37,751 nt of DNA from Gammaproteobacteria bacterium (GTDB taxonomy: Bacteria > Pseudomonadota > Gammaproteobacteria > Pseudomonadales > Azotimanducaceae). The first letter of the stretch is position 1. Every line of letters begins with the position of its first letter. The DNA lies in contig JABIZD010000060.1 of assembly GCA_018666555.1 (NCBI GenBank), positions 1 to 37,751 of the forward strand, in the 5' to 3' direction. Positions 1-7,572 of the stretch are shown here, one piece after another. Below the pieces are notes generated by a model. The model saw only the letters and a list, made by a program, of their open reading frames with translations. It ran no database searches and was not told the origin of the DNA. The position numbers and the translations under genes were made by a program.

Positions 1-112
1 ACATTCGACATTCGACATACGACATTCGACATCCGACATCCGACATCCGACATCCGACATCCGACATCCGACATCCGACATCCGACATTCGACATTCGAC
101 ATTCGACATTCG
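1..112. repeat. Heptanucleotide tandem array (ACATYCG), 16 units
   Basis: Sixteen uninterrupted 7-bp units fill the window from its first base. Units 1, 2, 4 and 13-16 read ACATTCG, unit 3 reads ACATACG, and units 5-12 read ACATCCG. The block arrangement of the two variants suggests unit-by-unit expansion. The array probably continues left of the window. It ends about 100 bp before the first gene. Confidence 0.95.
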
Positions 113-210
113 ACACTAACAAATACCCTCCTGCAATTTTCGCCTAACCTAATACTCGTCCAGGTGGTGTTACACTGAATTCCTGATTAACAGCGATTCA
201 AGGAAACCTC

Positions 211-1272
211 ATGGACATTGGAGTTTGCATTGCCAGCGACATCACCGATATCGACTATTGCGTGCACGCAGAAAGCCTCGGTTACAGTCACGCCTGGTTT
301 GCCGATAGCCAAATGCTATGGTCTGACTGTTATGCCTGTCTGGCCCTGGCCGCGACTAAAACCAGCACTATAAAACTCGGCACTGGCGTGGCTATAACCG
401 GTACACGGCCAGCCGCTGTCAATGCAGCGGGCATTGCAACCATTAATGCTCTTGCACCTGGCAGAACCTTTTTTGGTGTAGGCGCCGGTAATACCGCTAT
501 GCGAGTCATGGGCCTGCCACCACAGAAGATAAAGGCTTTCGGCCAGTACCTATCAACTGTCAAACCGCTACTTACAGGAGCTGAGGCCAAAATGCTGGAT
601 CAGGGCCGGCAAATTCCGATTCAGCACATTATGCCGGATAGTGGTTTCGTGAATTTTAAAGACCCCATTCCCATGTATGTATCAGGTTTTGGCCCCAAAT
701 CTCTTGCTCTGGCCGGTCGATATGGGGATGGCGCAGTATTGGGCATGCCTTCTAACGCCGCCACTATGGAAAACATCTGGTTAATGCTGGAGAGAGATCT
801 CGATGAAAATCTCAATCGAGACCAGTTCTATACCACCGCTCTCACAACTATGATGGTGCTGGATTCGGGAGAAGCCATCGACTCAGAGAGAATCAAGGAC
901 AGTTGCGGTGCTATGGCTATGGCAGCACTACACTATAATTATGATCAATACCGAAACTTTGGTCACCAGCCAGCTTCGGGCTTCCATGATATCTGGGAGG
1001 ACTATTGCGACCTGTTGAGTCAGTATCCAGAGGATCGCAGACACCAGAGAATCCATATGGGCCACAACTGCTGGGTTCTGCCCGAAGAATTGCACTTTCT
1101 AACCCCAAAATTGCTGGATAGTACCTGCTTGATCGGAACACAGGATCAACTACTCGAAAAACTGAATGCATTAGCGGCAGCCGGGCTTAGACAAGTTATG
1201 ACTTTACCTAATCTTAGTAGTCGATATGAAAGCCTTGAGCGTATCGCCAGGGATATCATCCCTTATGTCTAA
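211..1272 (+). CDS. LLM-class (luciferase-like) flavin-dependent oxidoreductase
   Basis: This 353-residue protein belongs to the bacterial luciferase-like superfamily, whose TIM-barrel enzymes use FMN or coenzyme F420 for oxygenation or reduction. The sequence shows the usual N-terminal strand followed by AESLGYSHAWFADSQ, then IKLGTGV, then GVGAGNTAMRVMG around residues 91-103, a cofactor-binding loop typical of the Mer-like/F420-dependent branch. Length fits the family. The ATG is preceded by AAGGAA at a good distance, so the start is well supported. The gene stands alone, 272 bp before a phytanoyl-CoA dioxygenase-like gene on the same strand. Whether it uses FMN or F420, and its substrate, cannot be told; nearby oxygenases suggest a catabolic role, which is inference. 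Confidence 0.85.
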   Translation: MDIGVCIASDITDIDYCVHAESLGYSHAWFADSQMLWSDCYACLALAATKTSTIKLGTGVAITGTRPAAVNAAGIATINALAPGRTFFGVGAGNTAMRVMGLPPQKIKAFGQYLSTVKPLLTGAEAKMLDQGRQIPIQHIMPDSGFVNFKDPIPMYVSGFGPKSLALAGRYGDGAVLGMPSNAATMENIWLMLERDLDENLNRDQFYTTALTTMMVLDSGEAIDSERIKDSCGAMAMAALHYNYDQYRNFGHQPASGFHDIWEDYCDLLSQYPEDRRHQRIHMGHNCWVLPEELHFLTPKLLDSTCLIGTQDQLLEKLNALAAAGLRQVMTLPNLSSRYESLERIARDIIPYV

Positions 1273-1544
1273 TCCGGCTGCTGGATAGGGACCTATCTCC
1301 TGTAAACTGGCCGACACCAACTGTTAAAAAGGTTATCGCGCTACCAATAACGAAGATTTCGATGGCTAAGACTCTTCCCGAAGATTTGAAAAACAGAAAA
1401 GTAAAGCCACAAAACGGCTTCAGCGAGCAGCCTTTGCTAATATGGTCAATTTCAATAAACTACCCAATTGATCTAATGGCACATCAGCGAGATCTTGCCC
1501 AGGCCAGCCGCCGCAATAGCTGCCATCCACTAAAGAGCTGCTTT

Positions 1545-2534
1545 ATGATCAACCCCAGTAATGATAAACAAATATCGTCGCTTAGCGATGAAGAATTGGA
1601 TTTTTTTAAACAGCAGGGCTATCTCATAAAAAAGCAGGTCCTCTCCGCACAAACCTGCAATACCCTGTGTGATCAACTCTGGCAAACAGCGCCTGAGCAT
1701 CTGGACCGGGATGATCCTCAGACTTGGAACCCAATACCAAAAGCACAATGGTCGTCAGATCCACTGCTATCTCTCAATGACACGAAATGGCAATTCAGAG
1801 CCGCAGGTACTAAAGCCGAACAACTTGCGGTTATGAAGCATCCGCAACTAGTCCATTGGGCCGAGCAAATGCTGGGCAAAGGTCAAGTTCGCGAGCCCAT
1901 CGAAAATGGCAAACCTATGGGGTCCTGGGGAACCGCTTGGCCTGAAGGCCCGGTTGATCCACAAATGACTGAGGGCGTCCGCGGCATCTACGCCACGCTT
2001 CCTCAGCAGACAGATACGATTCTGGAAGACCATCTACACACTGATGGCCACCCCTTTAGCCTCGGTGTTGTCTGCCTGCTAGATGACTGCCCAGCCAATT
2101 CTGGTGCCTTTAAAGTCTGGCCAGGTAGTCACCGTAGGTTTTACCCTTTGTTTCCCACGCAATACGACCAGGCTCGTATCCCATTTTATCCACATATGCC
2201 GCTGCACAAGGGCATCGTACATCCTAAAGAATATCTCGAAGAAGTGGCCAAAGTAGAAGAGGACACCACACCGGTTGATTGTTGCGGAGAACAAGGAGAT
2301 ATCGTTTTCTGGCATCATCGACTTGGGCACATGGCGGGCTATAACAACACCAGCATGCCCAGCATTCGCCAAGCTCTGTTGTTCGACTACTGCCATAAAG
2401 ACCTGGATAAGCTACGCCTGAGTGCGCCGCACCTTGATATGTGGAACGATTGGAGCGCAGAGCTACAACAAACCGAACCGGCCGTTTCATCTGCAACTGG
2501 TCAACAACAACCATTGACTGACCGTCAATCCTAA
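1545..2534 (+). CDS. Phytanoyl-CoA dioxygenase family protein (Fe(II)/2-oxoglutarate oxygenase)
   Basis: This is a PhyH-family non-heme iron oxygenase; such enzymes couple 2-oxoglutarate decarboxylation to substrate hydroxylation. Counting from the chosen start (329 aa), the iron facial triad is visible as H165-x-D167 in LEDHLHTDGH and a distal histidine in GDIVFWHHRLGHMAG (about 257-262). R275 (PSIRQALL) is placed to bind 2-oxoglutarate, and SGAFKVWPGSH is the usual core strand. The open frame extends upstream to an ATG at 1362, but the extra 61 residues are unlike the family, so the ATG at 1545, preceded by AAAGAG, is preferred. The substrate is unknown. Family members act on lipids, small metabolites and secondary metabolites, so the name does not imply phytanoyl-CoA. 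Confidence 0.82.
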   Translation: MINPSNDKQISSLSDEELDFFKQQGYLIKKQVLSAQTCNTLCDQLWQTAPEHLDRDDPQTWNPIPKAQWSSDPLLSLNDTKWQFRAAGTKAEQLAVMKHPQLVHWAEQMLGKGQVREPIENGKPMGSWGTAWPEGPVDPQMTEGVRGIYATLPQQTDTILEDHLHTDGHPFSLGVVCLLDDCPANSGAFKVWPGSHRRFYPLFPTQYDQARIPFYPHMPLHKGIVHPKEYLEEVAKVEEDTTPVDCCGEQGDIVFWHHRLGHMAGYNNTSMPSIRQALLFDYCHKDLDKLRLSAPHLDMWNDWSAELQQTEPAVSSATGQQQPLTDRQS

Positions 2535-2630
2535 GAAAGGTCCAGTTAGTTTGAAAAACCCATTAGTCAGATACTCAATCAAAGGCAGCCTTAACTACTG
2601 CAAGCACCTAACCAACAACAGGCCAATCTG

Positions 2631-3704
2631 ATGTTCATATTCAGGCAACTCTTCGATCAGCAATCTTCCACCTATACTTATCTGCTAGGAGATTCAGAGT
2701 CAGCACAGGCGGTCTTGATTGATACCGTTTTTGAACAAAGCCAGAGGGATATAGCGCTGTTAAAGGAACTAGAATTAACCCTTGTTGCCACCCTGGAAAC
2801 GCATATCCATGCCGATCACATAACCGGTGCCTGGCTAATGCGAGAAGCGCAGGGCAGCGATATTGCGCTGGCAAGAGATAGCAATGCTGAGGGAGCAGAT
2901 CGTTACCTGACAGAAGGAGACCGGATTGCATTTGGGCAACGCTTCCTTGAAGTACTAGCCACCCCTGGGCATACCAATGGTTGTCTTACTTTCGTGCTCG
3001 ACGACCACAGCATGGCATTTACCGGCGATGCCATCCTGATCCGCGGATGTGGCCGCACAGACTTCCAGCAAGGCAGTTCGAAAAGTTTGTATCACTCGGT
3101 AAGAAACAAGATATTCAATCTTGTAGATCAGTGTCTGCTTTATCCTGGTCACGATTATCGAGGCTTGACCGTCACCAGCGTCAGGGAGGAAAAGCTATTC
3201 AATCCGCGCCTGGGCGGAAATATCAGCGAAAATGATTATTTTGGTTATATGGCTAACCTGGATATCCCCCACCCTAAGAAAATTGACGAAGCTGTGCCAG
3301 CCAACCTTCGCTGCGGTAAACCCGACAAGGAGCATCCATTGACGGACCAACAGCCATGGGCAACCCTGCGATTTTCTTTTGCTGGGATCTGGGAGATTGA
3401 GCCCGCCATGCTAGAACAGTTAAATTGCGCCTACCAATTGGTCGATGTTCGCAGCCAAGCAGAATTCGACGGCCCGCTGGGAAAAATTAACCAGGCCCAA
3501 CTTATCCCCCTGGACCAACTTTCCGAGCGCAGTGGAGAGCTCGACTCAGAAATCCCAGTTATCATGGTGTGCCGATCTGGGGCACGTTCCGCCCAAGGTC
3601 TGCTACTGTTGCAGAAGCAGGGTTTTAAAAAAATTGCCAATCTGGCTGGAGGCATGCTGCGCTGGAGAGCAGAGGGCTTCAAAACAGAAAGCGGTCTTCT
3701 TTAA
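2631..3704 (+). CDS. Persulfide dioxygenase-like MBL-fold hydrolase fused to a rhodanese domain
   Basis: Residues 1-230 form an ETHE1-type metallo-beta-lactamase domain. It carries the metal motif THIHADH (H58, H60, D62, H63), H114 in ATPGHT, D133 in FTGDA, the ETHE1 signature CGRTDFQ (140-146) and H174 in YPGHD. ETHE1-type enzymes have one iron and oxidise glutathione persulfide to sulfite. Residues 250-357 form a rhodanese domain with the active cysteine C314 in CRSGARS and the closing NLAGGMLRWRAEG. Such fusions (CstB/PRF-like) join sulfane-sulfur transfer and persulfide oxidation in one chain. The gene follows the PhyH-like gene by 96 bp on the same strand and may share its transcript. 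A sulfide-detoxification role follows from the family; it was not tested here. Confidence 0.88.
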   Translation: MFIFRQLFDQQSSTYTYLLGDSESAQAVLIDTVFEQSQRDIALLKELELTLVATLETHIHADHITGAWLMREAQGSDIALARDSNAEGADRYLTEGDRIAFGQRFLEVLATPGHTNGCLTFVLDDHSMAFTGDAILIRGCGRTDFQQGSSKSLYHSVRNKIFNLVDQCLLYPGHDYRGLTVTSVREEKLFNPRLGGNISENDYFGYMANLDIPHPKKIDEAVPANLRCGKPDKEHPLTDQQPWATLRFSFAGIWEIEPAMLEQLNCAYQLVDVRSQAEFDGPLGKINQAQLIPLDQLSERSGELDSEIPVIMVCRSGARSAQGLLLLQKQGFKKIANLAGGMLRWRAEGFKTESGLL

Positions 3705-3891
3705 CTAACTGAAATAACCCTGGGTTTGATCAAAAATCTGATCTTGCCTCTATGGATCACCAAGGTGCAGCAGACTCATCAGTATGGCTTCAACCAGGTA
3801 TTGAAATCCCGTTAGCTAATGGCGATGATACCGACAGCGCAGCCCCGACATCTAAATGATCGAACAGCCTAACATTCAACAACTAAACCAT

Positions 3892-3936
3892 TGACCTTCA
3901 ACCAACTGACCTTCAACCAACTGACCTTCAACCAAC
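3892..3936. repeat. 15-bp tandem repeat, three exact copies
   Basis: The unit TGACCTTCAACCAAC occurs three times without change, 40 bp before the prolyl isomerase start. Looser CAAC/CCAAC words flank it on both sides. The rest of the 271-bp spacer (3705-3975) shows no convincing gene or terminator. Confidence 0.93.
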
Positions 3937-3975
3937 TGAGACATCAACCCAAAGTAAACACTCCACAGGCTTAAT

Positions 3976-4758
3976 ATGAAACAACTAATAAAGGAACCTG
4001 TTGTCTGGTTTATGCTGGTGGCTGTGGTGTTGTTTGCCGCTGAAGGGGCTATCAGTTCAAGACAAGATGCCATTATCATCAATGATAAGGTCACGGCCAG
4101 GATAACTGCTCTGTGGACGGCCCAAATGCAGCGCCCTCCATCGGAGCAAGAACTCGAAGCCCTGCTGAACAGCTGGGTTAAGGAGGAAATGTTTTTTCGA
4201 GAAGCGTTACGGCTCGGGCTGGATCAGAACGATACCATTGTCAGACGTAGACTGGTGCAAAAGTATAATTTCATGATGGAAGAAGTGGAAAGCCAGGAAA
4301 TCAGCCAGCAGGACTTACTCGGATACTATCAGCGAAACCAAGACAAATATCACTTGCCGGAAAGAATCACCTTCTCAAACATTCTTTTCAAGAGTCAAAA
4401 TAAAGCCACAGAGACACTGGCCACTATGACCAATGAAGCTGACTGGCGTTCTCTAGGTGTGGCCACTTTGTTGCCTGATCGTTATGCACGAAGGTCCTAT
4501 AAGGAAGTTGGCTACGCCCTCGGTACAGAGTTCGCTTCAGGCCTTGCCAAAATCACTGACAGCAAGTGGGGCGGACCTATTCAAAGCAGTTATGGCTACC
4601 ATCTCGTCAGAATCGAAAACCGTCTACCGGCTGAAGCAATACCCTTTGAATCAATAGTCGATAAAGTCAGTTATGATTTCCTTAAAGAGCAAGCCGAAGC
4701 TAATCTCGAACGATCTGCCAATGCTCTTCGCAGCCGGTACCCACTGGTCCATGAATAA
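3976..4758 (+). CDS. Membrane-anchored parvulin-type peptidyl-prolyl isomerase (PpiC/SurA-like)
   Basis: The 260-residue product begins with one hydrophobic segment (about residues 9-27, VVWFMLVAVVLFAAEGAIS) and then has a long helical region containing EELEALLNSWVKEEMFFREA-like sequence, as in SurA/PrsA chaperones. A parvulin domain follows, with ITFSNILFK near residue 134, and GGPIQSSYGYHLVRIENR near residues 196-213, the conserved end of the fold. It likely folds or holds proteins on the periplasmic side. The gene overlaps the next one by 8 bp, which implies translational coupling and a shared function with that HupE/UreJ-like membrane protein. The ribosome site is weak. Parvulin identity is firm; the client protein is unknown. 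Confidence 0.8.
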   Translation: MKQLIKEPVVWFMLVAVVLFAAEGAISSRQDAIIINDKVTARITALWTAQMQRPPSEQELEALLNSWVKEEMFFREALRLGLDQNDTIVRRRLVQKYNFMMEEVESQEISQQDLLGYYQRNQDKYHLPERITFSNILFKSQNKATETLATMTNEADWRSLGVATLLPDRYARRSYKEVGYALGTEFASGLAKITDSKWGGPIQSSYGYHLVRIENRLPAEAIPFESIVDKVSYDFLKEQAEANLERSANALRSRYPLVHE

Positions 4759-5716
4759 ACCACTGCTTTTTTGTCTGCTACTCATATCCTGCTTATGCCT
4801 ACCTGCAAGTGGACATGAATTAAAACCGGCTTTACTCACCCTCTCAAAGCAAGACGACCAAAGCTGGCAGGTTCTGTTCAAGCAACCCTTGATCAATAAT
4901 CAATTTCTAAACCTTCAATTAGAATCGAACTGTGCCTTCGAGCTATATAATACAACCGCCACAGCCACAACGAAGCAGGAATCCCTGCGCCTCGATTGCA
5001 AACAATCGCCCCTGGAATATGTCGCAGTGGAGGGGCTCAATTCAACCTTAATTGATGTCATGGTTCAGCTGCAACGGCCTGGGCAAGCAACAGCAAATCA
5101 CCTGCTATCTGCGTCAGCTCCGCGACTTGATCTCTCAGCGGCAAGCCTTGCAGTGCCCGTCTATTTCCAACTTGGCGTAGAACACCTCCTGCTGGGCGTC
5201 GATCACGTCCTGTTCGTAATATTATTGCTCTTGCTGATCACTGGTTGGAAAACTCTACTCACCGTTATCACCAGCTTTACGCTGGCTCACTCAATCACCC
5301 TTGGACTGTCTTCGCTGGATTATTTTTCTTTACCTCAAGGCCCTATAGAAGCCTTGATCGCATTGAGCATCGTATTGTTGGCCAGAGAGGTTCTTCTGCC
5401 ATCACAATCTGTACTGCAAAAATATCCCTGGCTGGTCTCTTTCCTGTTTGGCCTTCTGCACGGTTTTGGTTTTGCCGGCGCACTGACTGACATAGGCCTA
5501 CCCGATGATGCAGCAATGCTGGCACTACTGCTATTTAATCTGGGGATTGAGGCCGGACAGTTAATTATAGTCGCCATAGCCGTTACCGCTATGTTAGTGT
5601 CCAACCGGTTTTCGTTAAAGCCGCACCCGTACCTTGTCAACCTGCCGGCAGTTGCCGCAGGAGGGCTGGCTCTATATTGGTTCAGTGAAAGGGCACTGAC
5701 TGTGATCCTGGGCTGA
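4751..5716 (+). CDS. HupE/UreJ-family membrane protein
   Basis: The chosen ATG at 4751 overlaps the stop of the preceding gene and starts a clear signal peptide (PLLFCLLLISCLCLPASG); the frame is open further upstream, inside the isomerase, but that would bury the signal. A soluble domain of about 110 residues follows, then a membrane domain with the family signature LGVEHLLLGVDHVLFVILLL, HSITLGLS, GLLHGFGFAGAL and FNLGIEAGQLI. HupE and UreJ are thought to be nickel permeases, and the repeated His/Asp in the helices fit metal handling. This larger, signal-bearing HupE_UreJ_2 form is common next to a PpiC-like gene, and its substrate is not established. No urease or hydrogenase genes are in view. 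Confidence 0.82.
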   Translation: MNKPLLFCLLLISCLCLPASGHELKPALLTLSKQDDQSWQVLFKQPLINNQFLNLQLESNCAFELYNTTATATTKQESLRLDCKQSPLEYVAVEGLNSTLIDVMVQLQRPGQATANHLLSASAPRLDLSAASLAVPVYFQLGVEHLLLGVDHVLFVILLLLLITGWKTLLTVITSFTLAHSITLGLSSLDYFSLPQGPIEALIALSIVLLAREVLLPSQSVLQKYPWLVSFLFGLLHGFGFAGALTDIGLPDDAAMLALLLFNLGIEAGQLIIVAIAVTAMLVSNRFSLKPHPYLVNLPAVAAGGLALYWFSERALTVILG

Positions 5717-5729
5717 TAGCCGCTGGCGC

Positions 5730-5755
5730 TCTAGGCAAGCTTCGCATAGCCTAGA
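5730..5755. terminator. Inverted repeat between convergent genes, possible bidirectional terminator
   Basis: TCTAGGC (5730-5736) is mirrored by GCCTAGA (5749-5755) with a 12-base loop. The left arm includes the stop codon of the NRAMP-like gene, and the HupE-like gene ends 13 bp away. There is no run of T on either side, so termination is uncertain. Confidence 0.35.
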
Positions 5756-6930
5756 AGCAAACAGATCAAAACAACCACTGCTGCTAAAGCATTGAATACT
5801 TTATTGTTAACCGACACGCCCAGAATTTGCGCTCGGTTCGCCAGCCAAACCAGGAGCAGTGCCAACAGAGGCAGGAGCATGCCATTGGCATACTGGGCAA
5901 ACAGTATCGCTGCCAGAGGTTTCACCCCAGTGAGGGCCACCCCTGCCCCAGCCAACAACACCAGCACCCAAGTTAATCTAAATCGCTTTCCTTTTAACCC
6001 TTCGTTCCAACCAAAAGCCCCATTAGCTGCATAAGCTGCTGCTAGTGGAGCCGTTATCGCACTGCTAAGACCCGCTGAAAAAAGACCCAACGAAAAGAAC
6101 AATTGTGCCCATTGTCCTAGCAACGGCTCAAGCTGCTCAGCAAGACTGCCAAGACTAAGTTCCTCGGCACGTCCATGAAAGGCTATAAATGAGGTCAGCA
6201 TGATACTCAGGGTCACTAGGCCACCTAGACTCACCGATAGCCACAAATCTCTTCTCGCTTCCCGTATTGCGATTAGCGCTGGGATCTGCGCCGACCACTT
6301 CTCCTGGACTGCACTGGCATGGAGAAACAGATTATACGGCACCACGGTGGTACCAATCAGGGCAACCAACAGCCACTGGCTACCCTCCGGTAACGCAAAT
6401 TCAACGAGCTGGCTCTGCACTAAAGCCATCGGCCAAGGTGCTGCTAAAGCGGTCACTATAAATACTAGCGCCATCAACGCCACCAGCAAAACCAGAACCC
6501 GTTCGATCAGTTTATACCAGCCGCTGGCAAGCAGTACTCCTGCCAGCAGGCACATAATTCCCACTGCTAACCCCGTATCGAGATTGAAGAGCAGTTCTAA
6601 TCCGATGGCCGCTCCCAGCAGGTTACCTGATTGGTAAGCTGCGTTACCTACCACCACGGCACTAATCGTTAACAACAGAACTGGCCATTTCATCCATGCC
6701 TGTCGCAGCGACCGATTTATCACCTGACCCAGACTTAGCCGGCTTATCAAACCAATGCGAAGCGCCATATCCTGAAGGATCAGGGTCGCCAGCAAGGAAA
6801 ATAACAAGCCCCAGAAGAGAACTAGTCCGAATTCAGCGCCAACTCGACTAGCCGTAGATACCGTGCCCGGGCCTATAAATGCCGCAGCCACCAGAAAACC
6901 GGGACCAATACGAAAGGGTTTCATGACCAT
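5731..6930 (-). CDS. NRAMP-family transporter with altered metal-site motifs
   Basis: The 399-residue protein is almost entirely hydrophobic, with about eleven membrane helices as in NRAMP metal transporters of the LeuT fold. It opens with PFRIGPGFLVAAAFIGPGTV, aligned to helix 1 of NRAMP. In canonical members helix 1 carries DPGN, where Asp and Asn bind the metal; here the motif is GPGT (residues 20-23). Helix 6 normally carries MPHN, and here it is VPYN (197-200). All four canonical side-chain contacts are thus replaced, so Mn/Fe transport should not be assumed. This resembles outlying NRAMP-related clades. The start is ATG at 6930, with GGAACG upstream; an in-frame ATG two codons later is possible. 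A 47-48 bp repeat array lies 130 bp upstream. Confidence 0.78.
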   Translation of the reverse strand: MVMKPFRIGPGFLVAAAFIGPGTVSTASRVGAEFGLVLFWGLLFSLLATLILQDMALRIGLISRLSLGQVINRSLRQAWMKWPVLLLTISAVVVGNAAYQSGNLLGAAIGLELLFNLDTGLAVGIMCLLAGVLLASGWYKLIERVLVLLVALMALVFIVTALAAPWPMALVQSQLVEFALPEGSQWLLVALIGTTVVPYNLFLHASAVQEKWSAQIPALIAIREARRDLWLSVSLGGLVTLSIMLTSFIAFHGRAEELSLGSLAEQLEPLLGQWAQLFFSLGLFSAGLSSAITAPLAAAYAANGAFGWNEGLKGKRFRLTWVLVLLAGAGVALTGVKPLAAILFAQYANGMLLPLLALLLVWLANRAQILGVSVNNKVFNALAAVVVLICLLLGYAKLA

Positions 6931-7061
6931 TGATTCGTTCCACGCTACGTTAACTGAAATTTAGATTAATATTTATCGCCAAATTCTCGCATGATCAGGA
7001 GGTAATCGCTGCACTATGCCAGGCCTATTTACCTCTATTTCGTGTACCTTGCTCATCTCGG

Positions 7062-7347
7062 TTAGCTAGGCTGCGCCTATCTTTATTCGCTGCAACCCCT
7101 GGATCTACATTAGCTAGGCTACGCCTATCTTTATTCGTGCTAACCGGCTGATTTACTTAGCTAGGCTGCGCCTATCTTTATTCGTGCTAACCGGCTGATT
7201 TACTTAGCTAGGCTGCGCCTATCTTTATTCGCTGCAACACCCGGACCTACATTAGCTAGGCTACGCCTATCTTTATTCGCTGCAACCCCCGGACCTACAT
7301 TAGCTAGGCTACGCCTATCTTTATTCGCTGTAACCCCCTGATCCACA
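7062..7347. repeat. Six-unit 47-48 bp direct repeat array with internal hairpin
   Basis: Units begin at 7062, 7110, 7157, 7204, 7252 and 7300, and a decayed seventh starts at 7348. Each has a 28-nt core that is invariant except for one G/A position, beginning TTAGC and ending CTTTATTCG. The core contains TAGGC-TRC-GCCTA, a 5-bp stem with a 3-base loop. A 19-20 nt tail follows in two types: CTGCAAC.. (units 1, 4, 5, 6, slightly varied) and TGCTAACCGG.. (units 2 and 3, identical). The array lies in the 642-bp spacer between the NRAMP-like gene and the P450 gene. Apart from this array and the 26-bp pair, nothing gene-like is seen in 6931-7572. Confidence 0.95.
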
Positions 7348-7371
7348 TTAGTCAGACTGCTTGTGTCTCTA

Positions 7372-7423
7372 CTATAGATAATAGAAGTTTGAATGACCTA
7401 TAGATAATAGAAATTTTAATCAC
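7372..7423. repeat. 26-bp direct repeat, two copies
   Basis: CTATAGATAATAGAA followed by a T-rich half occurs at 7372 and again at 7398, differing at three positions. It adjoins the decayed last unit of the 47-48 bp array. Confidence 0.85.
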
Positions 7424-7572
7424 CTTTAGGCCCTACACAGGCGATCCAAAGACAACAAAACCTTACCATCGCGAAGAGACAAATCTGTTTAGCTGCTACT
7501 GATGCCCAGCCAGTTAATTTTAAAATCAGCTAAACAGGCTTCACGAATACTCGGAAATCCAGTTGGATAAGG

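Noticed and set aside
1362-1544. 61-residue N-terminal extension of the phytanoyl-CoA dioxygenase-like protein
   Set aside because: The extension has no family similarity; the ATG at 1545 starts where the usual fold begins.
3746-3760. 15-bp word TGCCTCTATGGATCA also present near 9193
   Set aside because: One exact 15-bp match between two places is about what chance gives in 38 kb, and the flanks do not align.
3752-3859. Plus-strand 35-codon frame starting MDHQGAADSS
   Set aside because: Codons look plausible, but no ribosome site precedes it and no family is recognised; it may be chance.
3876-4094. Minus-strand frame with a VEGQL-type peptide repeat
   Set aside because: It is the reverse reading of the 15-bp triplicate and overlaps the start of the prolyl isomerase; it has no ribosome site.
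7062-7347. CRISPR array
   Set aside because: The 28-nt core and regular period resemble one, but the intervening tails are only 19-20 nt, are related to each other, two are identical, and no cas gene is present.
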